A stretch of 64,000 bases of DNA, taken from positions 6,886,563 to 6,950,562 of the forward strand of contig CM021320.1 of assembly GCA_010645155.1 (NCBI GenBank), written 5' to 3'. Shown in pieces: positions 34,853-47,439 of this stretch. Made by a program: the position numbers and the translations under genes. How positions within the stretch are numbered: position 1 is the first letter of the stretch; each line of letters opens with the position of its first letter. The notes under the pieces are model-generated. The model was not told the origin of the DNA. It ran no database searches and worked only from the letters and a program-made list of their open reading frames with translations. Source of the stretch: Tigriopus japonicus. Lineage: Eukaryota > Arthropoda > Copepoda > Harpacticoida > Harpacticidae.

Positions 34853-37089
34853 AAGTACTCTGGTTTGTTATTGAACTTCATCAGAATCAGCTGAATGTTC
34901 AACTGAATGCTATTGACCAATCACCAGCGTGAATTATCGGCACCGTGTGTTATGCTGCAATTACACGACACGTGTTTTGTCACATTTTAACGCCGCTTAT
35001 GTGAGTCACATCGCATTTGAGCAACAAATGTTGCACACTTCCGACTTGGAACATGTTTTTCGCATCCTAGAGCTCACTGTCAGGGTTTCATGTAATGAAA
35101 TTCTATTGACCCATGGAAATGTGTCGAAAGTTGCAAGATTGGTCAATCAATGAGTTATATTTATCAACGTCATATGAAATGACTTCATTATGCTTTTGTG
35201 CGTTTCTTTTATAAACAGACAAACTTTTCCAGTAAAGAATTTGAAATGACAATTATGTTTTCTTTTACTTGAGAGTCAAGTTTTAAGTTAATTATTGTTG
35301 AAAGACATATTCTAGTTTTTATTTTGCTTGGCTTTCATTCTCATTTATCCTTTTTTTTACTTTTTCAGTCATTGAAATTTTAATTTACAGGGCGCATAAC
35401 CTCTGATTTTCAACCTATATGGCAACACTACTCGATGCTTTTCGAAAAGCCAAGTTGACCAAAGCGTCTTTTCTTAATTCAACCTTGATGTGATCATAAT
35501 CTAAAAATTAGATCAACCAACAACAGTCAAATCTCGATTTAAGAAATCTCAGTTTAAGAAATTTTCGCGTTTTAAGAAACTTTTCCGTGCTGACCAAAAT
35601 TTTACTTCATAAGAATTCTCGATATAATAAATTTTCCATTTTTCCTCAATCTCGATATCAAAAACATTTTCAAAGTTTTGGACTATTTCTCTTGCTTAAA
35701 TTGGTCACAGCACAAAACAAAAACAAAACAAAATGAAGCATTTCTAGAAGGATTGACGCAATGCTTCCATATTTTGCGCTTTTTGCAAATTTTGTGCTTT
35801 TTAGGGTGCCTTTTGCGCACTTTTTTAGGTTCTTGCGCTTTGCGCCTCTTTTGAAAAAAACATTTCGCCCTTTTCGAGTTTCAGTCAAAAGAACGAAAAA
35901 TTGCATTTTGAACCCTAAAATTGCTAAAAATTGTCCAACATGCCACTCAACAATAACCATTTTAATGACATTAAGTTTAAAAATTATTTGTCAACAATTT
36001 TAGAAAATAACATAAGCTCATGTTGCCAACAAACTTGCAATGCTTGAGAGTGAAAAAAAAAGTTGTTGTCTGCCAAAGCAAAACCTAGTGGAAAATAAGC
36101 TATCCAAGGAAGTGTCATGTGAACCCAAGAAAGTCTCTCAAATTTGAAGTAATTTAAGGTCAAACTGAGAATAGAAGATTTTTTGTTGAGATATTCCAAA
36201 AAATAGCAAAAAACTTTGTCAGTATGAAAGCGTGGAAGGCTCATTTAAAAAAAAAAAAGTTGTTTGTCCCTGTATAGGTCAAATAATATACCAGACATGA
36301 TGATAATATTGTACTTTTTTCTTTCATTTTTTTGTCAAATTGAGATTGAAACAAGTTCTGAAGCTTTGTAATAGAGATATAAATGCATGCTTTAGTAACG
36401 TAAATTTGTGTGTTTTAGTAACTTTTTTAAAGCTAAATTCTTGAGTCATTGTCGGATTTTGTTGTAATTAAAGTTAGCTTATAAGGTTATATAAAGGTGA
36501 GGTAAACTCCTCTGGTAGTTTCCTTGTGTTTTTTATCGTTTCTTGAATCAATTTTCTTGAGTCTTGATATAAGAGGAATCTCGATATAAGAGTTGCACGC
36601 GACGTTGCTAGCTTTAGGTTTGCCATCACCCCTCACATAGTACAACATCTTTCAAAATCAAGAAGCAAGTTCCTTCTATATTGGGTCCTTTAAGGAGCAG
36701 CTGACTGGGAGGTCACAGTCCATAAGACTGAGAGGTCACCTTAATAATACAACTCCAGAAATTGCACCCTGACACAAACATGTGACCCATTTTCGAGCTT
36801 CTAAAGGTATATTGGACACATTAGAACATAAATTTTGTGCAGCAAAGCTCAAAGGTTGCACGTGATTTCCATTTTACTGGTTGCGCTTAAAAGACTCAAT
36901 AGCGCTCCTGAGCCAAAGACGAATAAAGCAAGGGGTGCCACTTGCGCTCACCTTCAGAAGAAAGCCTTTTTCCTCATGAAATTCAACCAACAAATGATAG
37001 ACGCTGAAGGCTAATTGGTAGACCTAGTTGGGCAACCTATCATGAATATGATTGAAAATTGGATTATTTCCATCACTACAATCAGCCTG
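34853..37089. other. No gene seen; repeat fragments
   Basis: CAGTCAAATCTCGATTTAAG at about 35526 resembles a pogo/Tigger-type terminus, followed by repeated TCTCGATATAA motifs here and at about 36565-36590. No second end was established. Segment 35758-35855 matches 6805-6905. Segment 36665-36755 matches, inverted, about 49828-49910. Confidence 0.4.
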
Positions 37090-37664
37090 AGTAAAAGTGA
37101 TTCAAAATGTTCAGGTCCAATGATGTTTTACTAGGAACATCACAAGAATGAAAGAGCTCTCGTATTGGGAGAGACCCCAAAGGTTAGGACTGCAAAGTAC
37201 TCAGAGAAGGTATGAAAGGTATCTGATACTGCATGTCTTCAAGAGCATTCATGGGCTCTGTCCTAACCCAGGATTTGAGGTCAGCTGCAGCAACCGTAGA
37301 GGTTTTACTTGTGCTCTGAGAGCACCTCCAAATTCCAAGGAATCGAGGTTAGTTCGAACAATCAAGTCCTCCTCACTTTTTTTCGGGCTCCTTCATTGTT
37401 TAATCTTTTGCCCATTAGTCTTTGTCGGGAGTATGTAGGAGCTGATCCTTTAACAACTTTTAAAGCAGGGTTGGATAAATTTTTAAATACTATTCCTGAC
37501 CAACCCACTATTCAAGGTTTGTACAGATCTGCCAACAGTTATCCTTTGATGGACCAAATTTCGTATAAATAATGATTATTTAAATTATTTTACTTATGAT
37601 CTACTTTTACAGGGAATGACATTCCTAGTAGCGGTAGTAAAAAACCGCAACCAACCAAAAAAAG
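37090..37664 (+). mobile_element. 5'-truncated LINE (CR1/jockey-like) with 3' UTR
   Basis: This is the end of a non-LTR retrotransposon reverse transcriptase. MKELSYWERPQRLGLQSTQR and RRYERYLILHVFKS (from 37148) are followed by a one-base shift in a T run near 37380. The second frame reads RAPSLFNLLPISLC, then FKAGLDKFLNTIPDQP to a TAA at 37570-37572. This C-terminal pattern (YWERL...RRRERY, SLFN.LP, FK..LD..L..IPDQP) is typical of CR1/jockey-group elements. Sequence upstream of 37148 is more decayed (an in-frame TGA). The 3' UTR ends with two small hairpins (37611-37647) and an A-rich tail. It is inactive. Confidence 0.82.
37609..37650 (+). repeat. LINE 3' tail with two hairpins, shared with the SINE
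   Basis: GGAAT-GAC-ATTCC forms one stem and GCGG...CCGC a second. About 40 of 45 bases match the SINE tail at 45841-45886, and the differences fall mainly in loops and linkers. Confidence 0.8.
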
Positions 37665-38309
37665 TTAAACTGGAAAAAGAGAATCAAGTCTCGCACATGT
37701 CCCTGAGAGCCTTGACAAACCTATCCATGGGCCATCAAGTGCCACTGTCATCGACCATACCCAAATGGAACACCATATTTCACACAAGAGGAAAATGCCC
37801 ATCCATAGGTTTGAATTCAATCTGATACACAAATGATTTTTTGGAAAATTTCATCCAAAAGGTTTGAAGAATAACCTGAGAAGAAAGTGATTCTCTCAAA
37901 AATTTCAAAAGGTTCAAAACATAACCTGAGGAGAAAATGGTACTCTCAAAATTTCCAATTAATCAAGAAGCAAGAATGCAAATCATGATCAATCAATGTG
38001 GAATGAAAAGATCATCTTTGTCATACACGAGAAGACTTTAAGCACACTTTCCAACTGTTCAAGAACTCATATCAAATTTTAGCTTCCTACTTGAAAATTT
38101 AACCAAGGAAGAAAGAACAAAGTAACTCGTGAAGATGCCACCAACTTCAGATCAAGTATTGAGGAGTTGTAGGTCGACTCATCAGCAAAATTGAAAACCA
38201 ATCTTCGAACTTATGTCTTTAGCAATGGAACTTCCAATTCAAAATTCAGGATGCGGACAAAGATTTAAAATGAAACAAGGCCATTAAGGCAAAATGTCTG
38301 ATGTTCATA
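37665..38309. other. No gene or recognisable element seen
   Basis: Short ORFs only. A near-duplicate pair AGAATAACCTGAGAAGAAAG/ACATAACCTGAGGAGAAAAT around 37868-37945 is a local imperfect repeat. Confidence 0.4.
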
Positions 38310-38479
38310 TACCGCGTGTTTCAAAAGTAACGGAACACCTACTTTTACATGGTATAACTTTTGACTCAAAGTTTCCACCTATTCGAATTCCAACGGATAT
38401 GATTGGTCAATTATCCGGCTTGAAAAGGTACAAGGAGCATTTTTTTGTCAATTGAGTGTGTTGCCAACTACGACGAACA

Positions 38480-39849
38480 ATGGAGAATAGGTCAGCAATG
38501 ATCCAACTCCACCAAAATGGACGAAGTATTCGCCAAATAGCGCGAGAGCTCCAGGCTCTAAAGGTCAAGCCAACTACCGTTCATCGCACCATTTAAAGGT
38601 TTGAGGAGGGCAATGGCCTCAAAAATAGATTCAAATCTGGACGACCAAGGCCACTAAGTGCGCCTAGGCTCATCAAAGCGACCTGAGCCAAGATCGCAGG
38701 GAATCCCAAAAGATCGATCCGGAGGTTGGCCCAAGAAGGTGGGATTTGGGTTGCTTCAATGTGGAGGATCATCAGACATGATCTACACATGATTCCTTAC
38801 CACCTCCAAAAGCGACAATTAAAAAAAAAAATGCGTGCCGCTCTTGCCGCTTTCACGCAGCCAACAGTCATTTGGACAGACGAAAGTTCTTTTTCGTAGA
38901 AGCGTCTCACAACAGCCACAATGATCGCATTTTAGCAAAAAATATCAACGACATTCCGACTAATAAGAAAGCCGTCTTCAGGTGGCAAAAGCCAGCCGGG
39001 GTCATGGTTTGGGCCGGGTTGACCTCGTGTGGGAAGAAGACCCCTCTCGTTTTTATCCCCGAAGGCGTTAAGGTCAATCAGGCCATCTATTTGGACATGT
39101 TGAAGATGGAGATCAAACCATGGATAGATGAGCAAACGTGGTGGTGCGACTTCCCTGGCCAAATCCAGCAGAAGCCCCATAAAACCTTTCACCGTCAAAA
39201 CTGACCTTGATATCAGCGATTCTCCCGAGCAATCCGGAGCTCGTTGCCTTGGAGACCGAACGCTGGATCTATCTTGACAGGTTGTTGGGTCCCTTCGATC
39301 TTATGTGGACTGTATTCTTTCCTAATTGCACTGCACAATAAAAAAAAACCTCTTTCTTTTCGTAGCCTCAAAATGGCGCCTTTATTCTTTCCAACTCAGG
39401 TTCTCGAGTCATCCCGATTTCTCAGGGTGTCCAAAAAAAAAAAAAACAGGGTGACGATGATCGGGGGCGAGAAACAACCCAAAAAAACAAATAGTCTCAA
39501 ACTATTTCCGCATCAACACCGTGGGATGCTCCGTACATCTTCCAGCAGGACGGAGCACCTTCTCATATGGCTAAAAATGTTCAATCTGGGTCAAAGAGAA
39601 CTTTAGCGGATTTTCGGACAAGGAGATATGGCCCCTTCCTCCCCAGATTTGAATCCCATGGACTTCTGCATCTAGCCCATTCTGGAAATGAAGGTTGGGA
39701 CTTAAACCTACCCAAATGTCAGGGTTCTAAAGCAAGCCCTGATCTCGGCTTGGAACGATCTTGACGAAAACATCATCCGTGACTGTTGCGCTGCGGTTCG
39801 CAAGAGAATTCTGGCTGTTTTTAAGGCTAAAGGAGGTCATTGCGAATAA
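38480..39849 (+). pseudogene. Mariner-family transposase pseudogene
   Basis: The remnant starts at an ATG at 38480 with the helix-turn-helix sequence MIQLHQNGRSIRQIARELQ. It then has stops (TAA after HRTI, TGA after IKAT) and A-run length changes. Catalytic motifs survive in pieces: VIWTDESSFF, FQQDGAPSHMAKNV and SPDLNPMDFC. Allowing for one frameshift, the last two aspartates would be 37 residues apart, the same DD37D class as the 32401-34263 element, though the protein is clearly different. The C terminus WNDLDENIIRDCCAAVRKRI ends at a TAA at 39847-39849. It is inactive. Confidence 0.9.
39142..39519. mobile_element. Probable 378-bp insertion inside the mariner pseudogene
   Basis: Transposase similarity stops after DEQTW and resumes at DAPYIFQQDG. 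CGTGG occurs at both junctions (39137-39141 and 39520-39524), a possible 5-bp duplication. The insert has A runs of 9 and 14, but I could not assign it to a family. Confidence 0.5.
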
Positions 39850-39975
39850 AAGTGAATGCTACCTAAAAAACGGGTATTGCTACGTCTTTTCGATCTTCTT
39901 TAACTTTTTGTAAGTCCAATCCTGTTGAAGTTATGAAAAATCTTTGCTGTTCCGTTTCTTTTGAAACACCCGGTA

Positions 39976-42900
39976 TTTGGTGAACTTTCACATTATTGCC
40001 AATTTGTATGAGCTTCCCTGAAGTAACAGTTGGACAATTAATTGAAACAAAAATGCTTCATTGCGTGTTATAAACCAGAGGAAGTTTTTTAATATTGACT
40101 CATGCTCATGCCAGAGTTATTTTACCATGGCTAGTCTATTGCGGCAGATTGAAATGATGCACACCAGTGCGAGGGATCATCATCCCCCATTTGTTGGACC
40201 TTGTCAGGCAGATTTTTGTTTCAATTTGATAATTTTTCGATCCCCAACAGCTTCATAGTTGGATGGACTAAATAAGACGTTTTCCGATATCCCTCACAGC
40301 TTTCTAGGGTAATTCAGCAATGCTCCGAAATTTCATAATTGTTCTTTTCCGTGTGGATTAGAAGGAGGATGGCATGCCTTTTCAAAGTTTTTGAATACAT
40401 AAATTATCCAACGCCGATACCGCGGATGGTCAAGTGGGAAGGCACAAATTTCACGACATTTGTCACGACAAATTTCATTCATATAGCTTGTATAATGTAT
40501 ATGCAATGAACGACTTCACTCCAAAGTCGCGGCGGATTTAAATGACGCACGGTGTCCCAAGATGAAGAATTTCTAATTTGTTTTGTAAGATTGAAAATTT
40601 ATGTTATATACTTAGAAATTTGGGCTTTCATATAGTTGGGGCGTTTTTTTCGGTATTGAGGTCAAAAAAGGGCCATTTAAACCTCAACAACTCAGCATCT
40701 TATCAACATATTTTCAATAGTTGGCCCGAGTCAAGCATCAGAACTGGAGAAGAGTTCACAAATCAAAATCGGTGCCAGAAGCAAATCAGATAATCATTAT
40801 TCCCATATTTGTTGAATTGGTTTGTGATCATCGTAGATGCTGTGTTACCGACTCTCAAACTTTATTTGTTTATGATATGTATTTCATCATGCCATTGTAA
40901 GTGCCATTTCTAATTGTTGTTCTGATTCTTCTCAAGCACTCTGTATTTGTAATGCATTCTTTGCTTCCATGACACTGAAACGTGGGATTCCTTTGCCCCA
41001 AAGCAAATGATTTCAACGGAAAAGAAGCAGTCCTGTCAGATTATTACCTTGGCAAAAGACCTTGTGCTTTAGATATCCTTCGAGTAAAATGTGATTGGCT
41101 GGATGTTTCTTGGTTCGAGGAGTCATTTGCGTAAGGGAACTTTCAACATGACAACTCAATCTCGCAAGAAGAAAAGTGAAATCAATTCACATGTCAGCGG
41201 ATGTGGCGGTCAATTGATCATTTAGGTTTGGACGCCCATGACATCTCTGGTTTCTAATGGTATCCACGATGGCATCGAGAAATCTCTCCCTCTGAGCCCC
41301 TCGTGACAACCCCACAAGGGGAAATTGAGGACTAACCCTAAGAACCTTTGAATCTCACTGAACTGAAGTCCCCCTTTTCACAAAAAAAATCATTTGGGTC
41401 ACTTCAAATGCTAAGATCCAAGGTTAAATAGTGATTTCGTGATTTTGAGAATTTTTCTAGAATTTCACATTTCTTTTTCTTAGATGTATTGGCTTCTTTC
41501 AAATTTGTTCGACCTTTTTTGTGAATTTTAGGGAAAAACTTCCCATTTCCTTACCTTTTAGCATTTTCAGGTCTTCCTAAAAATAATTGATTTTTTACTA
41601 TTTTTCAAAAATTTTGACAATTTTTCTTTCTGTATGAAGAAACAGCATTTAAGACATTCATTTCTTCACAAAAAAAACTTTAAAATGTGCCCCTAGATCT
41701 TCAAAATGCATCGCAAAATCGTGAATTTTCACCTATAAAAGCAATTAATTTGACTTTTTGCGCAGACTATCACGGCCCTTTTTAACATTTTCATCAAAGC
41801 TTTTGTCCAAGGAAACTAACTGAAAATGTATTTTTTATCGTTTTCACCAACTGAAAATCCCCTCCCTATTAATGAATGATGAATAAATGATTGAAATCAA
41901 TTGGAGCGTAATGCTCAAATTTGAATGGTTTTGGTATAATATGGAGAAGGAGTCGAGAAATTCAGTAAAATGAGCGTTCATCCTAGTTTCAAGAGCTCGA
42001 GAAATTTTGCATCCTCTGAAAAAATGTTGTCAAATATGGGAGAATATCATCCCTGACAAAGAAACTGCGTTTCTATCTGTCGACTGCCCAGCACTTTTTC
42101 TATTAGGGACTCCAACTGAGGTACAAAAATCTAAATGATTGCTGTTACATTACAGTATTTGCTGGCATTCAACCTTTGTCATATCTTTGGAAAGGGTGAG
42201 TAAACCTGTTCTCATCAGAGAAACTTGCCCAAGGAAAGCTTATCTATTACCAATCTCCCCCTACAGAGCCTCCCACAGTACGATAGCCATCAAAAGTGAG
42301 AGTACTTGGCCATATAAATGAGCAGTGTAAACTATACCCTCCAAATCAAGGGTTCTTGAACTTTTTGGAGCCAGGGCCCCCTTTAATAACTTACAGCAAG
42401 TTTGCTCCAATAACCGTAAAGTAGTTTCTTTTGGAAATTATGTTGGTCTAAAAACTCGATTTCATAAAGGTAAACTTTTCAAAAAAATAAAAAATAGTGG
42501 GCCCATCAACGGCTGATAAAGGAACATTCTGAGTTCTGACCCAAAGAGGGAGTTTGATGCTTGGGAGCATGGAACAACCGACACTGCCAAGCTTAGAGTA
42601 TTGAAAAATACCTAGAAACTTTCACTTAAGAAACTTGACAGTTTCAGTACACTTTAGGTTTCTTGATTTTTTTAAACAATAAAATTGTTTTGGAGCGTTG
42701 TTAAGAAGGAATGATGCTTCTTCGAAACCATTTGCATTAAAACATACCAATTTTAATCATGTTCGCGTCAAATCTTGCTCAAAAATATGAACGAACAACC
42801 AAGAAGCACTAAATTTCAGCGGTTCTTGGAACAACACATCTCTGAAATTTACGTAAGAGAGGTTGTCAGATTAGAAATTGGAGTCTTTTCAATTTACATT

Positions 42901-44056
42901 GACCAGCGCAAACGAAACACAAAAGATAATATTTTTGTTCAAGACCAAATGTGCAAAAAAACATTAGAAATCAAAAAAACATCTGTTCTAGTTACATTTT
43001 GTAATGAATTGTGATATTGAAAAGGTATATACGTAATTAAAGAGGCAATGTCAATCTTATTACTAAGGCTCGGATAAAGTCGTTATTTTTTTGGCCTAAA
43101 AAAGATAAAAGTTGCACTCAATTCGAAAAAGTTGATAAATAGTTGCTATGTTTGGCCTAAAAATGCCACTTTTTGACTGAAATATCATAAATTTAGTCGT
43201 ACACGTTCGTAAATATATGGCTAAATTCTGGGCGAAAGTTCGTAATATTAAGTTTGTCTTTTCCTTAAACTATTACTTTCTTAAGAACAAAGTTTTGCTT
43301 CGAAGCAATTATTATTGAATTTCAAAAAGGCAGATTTAAAAAAATGGCTAGGATATTCAGTGGGTGTAAAACAGATAATTCGAACAAAATCAAGCAGGAT
43401 TAAAGTGTTTGAGACAAAAAATGCGAAAAGTTGACGTTTGTTATGAAGAAATCGTATAGTGGCTAAATTTGACTGACATGGCCAAAAGTTGCAATTTCTG
43501 GTGCAAGTTGCATTTTGCAACATTGTCCGACCCCTATTTGTTGCATTTCTTTCACAGTTTCTGTCTGTTTTACCCAACAAAATGAAAAGAAACAGCGTCA
43601 TCAGAATAATGAATATAAATGCCATCACTGTAATTCAACTACCACTTCAATTTTGAAATTCAGTCCGGACTTGACGATTTACAAAAGAAATCAAACTTTG
43701 TTCTGGCGAAATATGAACGAAAAATGACCTAATAGATCAGATACCTCAGGCACTTTGTTACTGAAAAGGATTGAACCAGCCAAGTTGAGTTACGCTGTAG
43801 TTGGCTCCGGGCGATCTCGGAAAATTGGTGGGAAAATGGACAGAGATTTAAGAGGGCTATTTTTGGATTGTTCATCAGTTCGATTGAAATTATGGGGTTA
43901 TGCGAGGAATCACTTGTTCAAAAATATCACATGAGATGTATTCAGATCAAGTTCTAACAAAAATTAAAGGTATTTAAGTCAGTATTATTTCATAGCGGCT
44001 TTTTTGTCCAAAATAAGAACATTCACTCTTAAACCAACAAAAGCGAATACTTCGCC
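39976..44056. other. No gene supported; hAT-type end
   Basis: Short ORFs without motifs. CAAGGGTTCTTGAACTTTTTGG with AGCCAGGGCCCCC at 42347-42383 has the form of a hAT terminus. The end AAGGCTCGGATAAA near 43067 matches the foldback element at 11748-11901. Confidence 0.4.
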
Positions 44057-44313
44057 ATGGATGAGTGTAATCGGACGTATTCAGCTGGTGATTTTGGGGC
44101 CAAATTGGCTAGGGATGCGTCAGAGTCGAGACCAACCCTTAAAAAAATTTCTCGAACTTAATTTGCATTTTTGGTTTTGACAATCAGTCGAACAGAACTT
44201 TAACCTCACGTAGCAAACTTAAACTATAAAACGCTAAAGCCTAGCTCTGATCCATCCCTAGCCAGTTTGGCCCCCCAAACTCCCAGCTGAATTCGTCCGA
44301 CATCACTCATTCA
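44057..44313. mobile_element. Foldback element with about 68-bp arms (257 bp)
   Basis: Left arm 44057-44124 and right arm 44245-44313 are inverted copies sharing CGGACG(T/A)ATTCAGCTG, TTTGGGG and CTAGGGATG. A single related arm occurs at about 547-595. No clear target duplication was found. Confidence 0.72.
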
Positions 44314-45715
44314 TTAGTACCACAGTATCAAATGATTCCACGGCACAGGAATAAATTCTTTAATCGTACAATTGCCACCGCAGTCAAAGGGATAGTTGCG
44401 CAGGATATACCGGCCGTCATCTTTTGAACTGACGACGGGTCATAATTATTTAGATTTTGGAGAACGAGTGCACGTTTCATCCTCTTTCCAAACTAGTGAT
44501 GTGACTTGGGCAAGTAATGAGTCATCACAGACATCCCAAGCACAAGTTGTTGACAAGCATTACTTGGGCAATACACCAATACACTTGGCAAGCTCAAGGA
44601 ACATTGGAAGATGCAGTTGCCGGCAGTTGCTCTTAGAAGATTTCAGATGCTTGCAGTGTGACTTAGAAGAAAAGAATGTCAAGTTGCATTTTCAATGATC
44701 TTTTGACCTTAATAATTTAGCAATAAACAGTGGAAGTGAAACAAAAAATATTTTGATTTGGATAGCATTTACAAAACCATGTTTTTTCTTTAGTTTCCGT
44801 TCTAAGCCACACATGAATACACTTTTCGGGCCAATCAAGAATGAGATTTAACAGTCACACTTGGGAACAAGCTCGGTCTTTCAGAGTTGCTAGAAAAAAA
44901 TATAAGATGCCAACTCTTTTTTTTTTTTTTTTGAAATATTCTCAAAAGCTTTTGCATTTCTCGATACAAAAGCTTTGAATTGTGTATTTTCATCTAAAAA
45001 TCCATCCTAACAAGAGCATGGGCCCTATTTCGCTGAAACTTTCTGGTTAATTGAAATTCTGATGCCGAAGGTTTAGTCTTCATTCCTAGCAAATTTGGCA
45101 AACCTGTAAGGTGGGAAAAATACTTGTACAGGCACCCAAGTAGACCCAAGATTCGGCAAGTCCAAGGTACTGTACCGGACCGCTTGCCCAAGCTCCTGTT
45201 TGCCTCCCATCACTATTCCAAACCTTGTAGTAGCGAGCCGGATTGAGTGTTCTCAAAGGTAAGAATTACCGAGCTTTGCAAGAACATGTAATCGGGATGG
45301 GGGAAGGTGATTGGGGGAAGGAGCTAGCTCGGCAAAATTGGTGGGAATGTTTGTCCATCAATGCATTAGAGTTAGAGCAAGAAAATGGTTACTTAACGAT
45401 TAAAAATGATTCAAGTTCGATATTTTTGCCATTTTGATCAATATTTAGTTTTGTTCATGCTAAAGCTATTGCTATTGTAAATAGCTGATTAATCATTTAA
45501 TAGTATCACTTTTTGATTTTTTTTTGTTGATTGCTAATCATTCAACTAATAATATGACAAATATTTGTGGAAATGTTCAAAATGTTTGATGTATTTAGTA
45601 CCATGCATGAGTCCTGCGTATGGCATTTAAGCAAATATTTGTCAAATTATTTGACATGTGACTGAGCAGCCCTTAAAACATATTTATCTATATTTTATTG
45701 CAATTAAGAATTTAA
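44314..45715. other. No gene or recognisable element seen
   Basis: Holds short ORFs, a T(18) tract near 44917-44932, and AT-rich sequence. Confidence 0.4.
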
Positions 45716-45893
45716 GGAAGCCAGAGTGGCCACGCGTATTAGCGCGTTCTTAAAAGTGCCGAGTATATGTGCTTCCCCAGACGGCGCAGGTTCGAATCCT
45801 ATTGGGGATCGGATTGAAGCTGTCGGGAGAAATCCATGATTACAGGGAATCGCATTCCTTGTAGCGGTAGTAGAAAATCCGCAACAAAAAAAA
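45716..45893 (+). mobile_element. tRNA-related SINE sharing its 3' tail with the local LINE
   Basis: The head has a perfect pol III B box GGTTCGAATCC (45789-45799) and a weak A-box-like AGTGGCCACGCG 60-odd bases upstream. Their spacing and an extended variable region suggest a Leu/Ser-type tRNA ancestor. A body of about 40 bp follows, then a tail (45841-45886) nearly identical to the LINE 3' end at 37609-37650, and an A-rich end. It cannot fold as a functional tRNA because the T-stem and acceptor stem are mispaired. Confidence 0.75.
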
Positions 45894-46268
45894 TCAATAA
45901 TTTATGCTAACCTTGCTTCGATTTAGAGCCAGGTTCGTCTGTTTTGCCCTTTGAGGTGAGTCTTTGGCTCAACATCAACAACGACAATTTACCATGATCT
46001 TGAAAACATAAGTTAACTAAGACATTAACGAACATCAGCACAAATCTCAGATGGGCCTCTACGTCTATCTCCTTTTTCTAAATAAAGGAAAAATCATGGC
46101 CTCAATTCGGTCGAGCACTAATCCAACGCACAAATCGAGTCTAGTCTGACTAGAATGACCATGTCGAAATTTCAGGACTTCTTTGCTCGACAGTTAAGTA
46201 GTAATTTCAACGACGGAGGGTTCAATCTTACCCAGTTTACCCATTCGTTCTTAGGCACTCATATTACC

Positions 46269-46900
46269 ATGAAGCCATGGAACAGCGCTTTGGTTTTGGC
46301 TTATTTCGTTGTCTTTGACAACTTACTATTGTGTTTAGTTCTTGGGCAATATGCTCCAGAAGACTCCTATAATCATATTGCACCCGTACCTCTTGAGGCA
46401 CCAGCCAACCCATATCCTGATTATTGTAAGATCGTATTCTGTGTCCTGGATCGTACTTTATAATGTTTGACGTCGATTTTTGCGCAGACACCCCTTATCC
46501 TCAACATCAAGTCCAAGGTTCTTCCAATGGAATCGATCGTCAAGACATAGCATCGCTGCTGGCTAGTGTAAGTTCCTTTGACCATCTTTCCAGCTCTTCA
46601 TATCCATTTTTAACTTTATATTTTTAGCCAGGAGCTGGGGCCATTCAGTTTGGGGCGCTGATCATTTTGGGAGGAGCAGCCATTATAACGGGGGTCCAAG
46701 CAGCCAATACTGATCGAGACCTGAACACATTACGAGGTCGATTTACCACAGTTTGTAATGCAGTGAAGGCGGCAGGAGCCGTGGATGGTTTTGTTTCAAC
46801 ACCTCCAATGCCAGATCCAGTTGCCCAAGAAGCCCTAAGACGTGTCAACGCTGTAATTGCTGCTTTGGAGCAAGTTGGATCCACAACGTGTAATTTTTGA
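46269..46900 (+). CDS. Small predicted secreted or membrane protein, function unknown
   Basis: The gene model has three exons: 46269-46425, 46488-46567 and 46628-46900. Donors are TATT|GTAAGA and AGT|GTAAGT, and acceptors are TTGCGCAG and ATTTTTAG. Phases 1 and 0 keep one open frame of 169 residues to a TGA. I chose the ATG at 46269 because it follows a fair initiation context (TTACC) and is followed at once by a signal-peptide-like hydrophobic stretch (about residues 6-26, LVLAYFVVF...LCLVLG). An upstream in-frame ATG at 46155 would bury that stretch, and TTTCAG near 46169-46174 could end a leader intron. The mature part begins with a Pro/Tyr-rich segment. It then has a second hydrophobic stretch with Gly and Ile (GALIILGGAAIITG, about residues 86-99), a helical Ala/Val-rich region and two Cys residues near the end. 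I recognise no domain. The two short phase-consistent introns are the main evidence that it is a real gene. An AATAAA occurs at 47434-47439. Confidence 0.6.
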
Positions 46901-47439
46901 GTATTTTCAAGAAGTAGTTGTGAAAAGTTTTAGGAGAAATATATTTTTTCTCGTTGGATTGACAGTACACTATGGACGTTTTGTTTAGCGACCCTCCTGC
47001 TGGTGTCATTTTAGGTCCACTTTACATTAATCAAGGATGGCTCAAGCCAGGATTAGTCTCAAAAACACCTCCTTGGGTCCAATCAGAACAGTGAAAATCA
47101 AGAAAAGAATATTTTCGTGGCAAACCCTCACATTTTTGTACAATGATCGGATCCCAGATGTGTTTTTCAAATTCGTCACGAAAAACATTAGTTCCTGCTT
47201 TTCATGTTTTTTAAATTGCTTTTCAAATGTAAATTTTGGCGTAAAATGATTATTTTCTGTACAGTTAGTGCTCAACATGAGTTCACCTTCCAAGAAATAA
47301 CACAAATTCTTTCAATCATGGCTGATATTTTCCTCTATAGCGATATAGCCTCTGAAGAACCCAGAATGGGCCCCAATGACTAAAGATTGTAAAAATCATT
47401 TGTATATATCCAATGAGATGTGTGTACTCTCACAATAAA

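Larger units (their letters stand above)
38312..39973 (+). mobile_element. Decayed DD37D-type mariner element (1662 bp)
   Basis: Terminal inverted repeats are CCGCGTGTTTCAAAAGTAAC at left and TTTCTTTTGAAACACCCGG at right (24 of 26 match). TA target duplications lie at 38310-38311 and 39974-39975. The element is about 340 bp longer than usual because of an apparent internal insertion at 39142-39519. Confidence 0.92.

Noticed and set aside
45716..45815. Functional tRNA gene
   Set aside because: A perfect B box is present, but the acceptor and T stems do not pair and the sequence continues into a LINE-like tail. It is better read as a SINE head.
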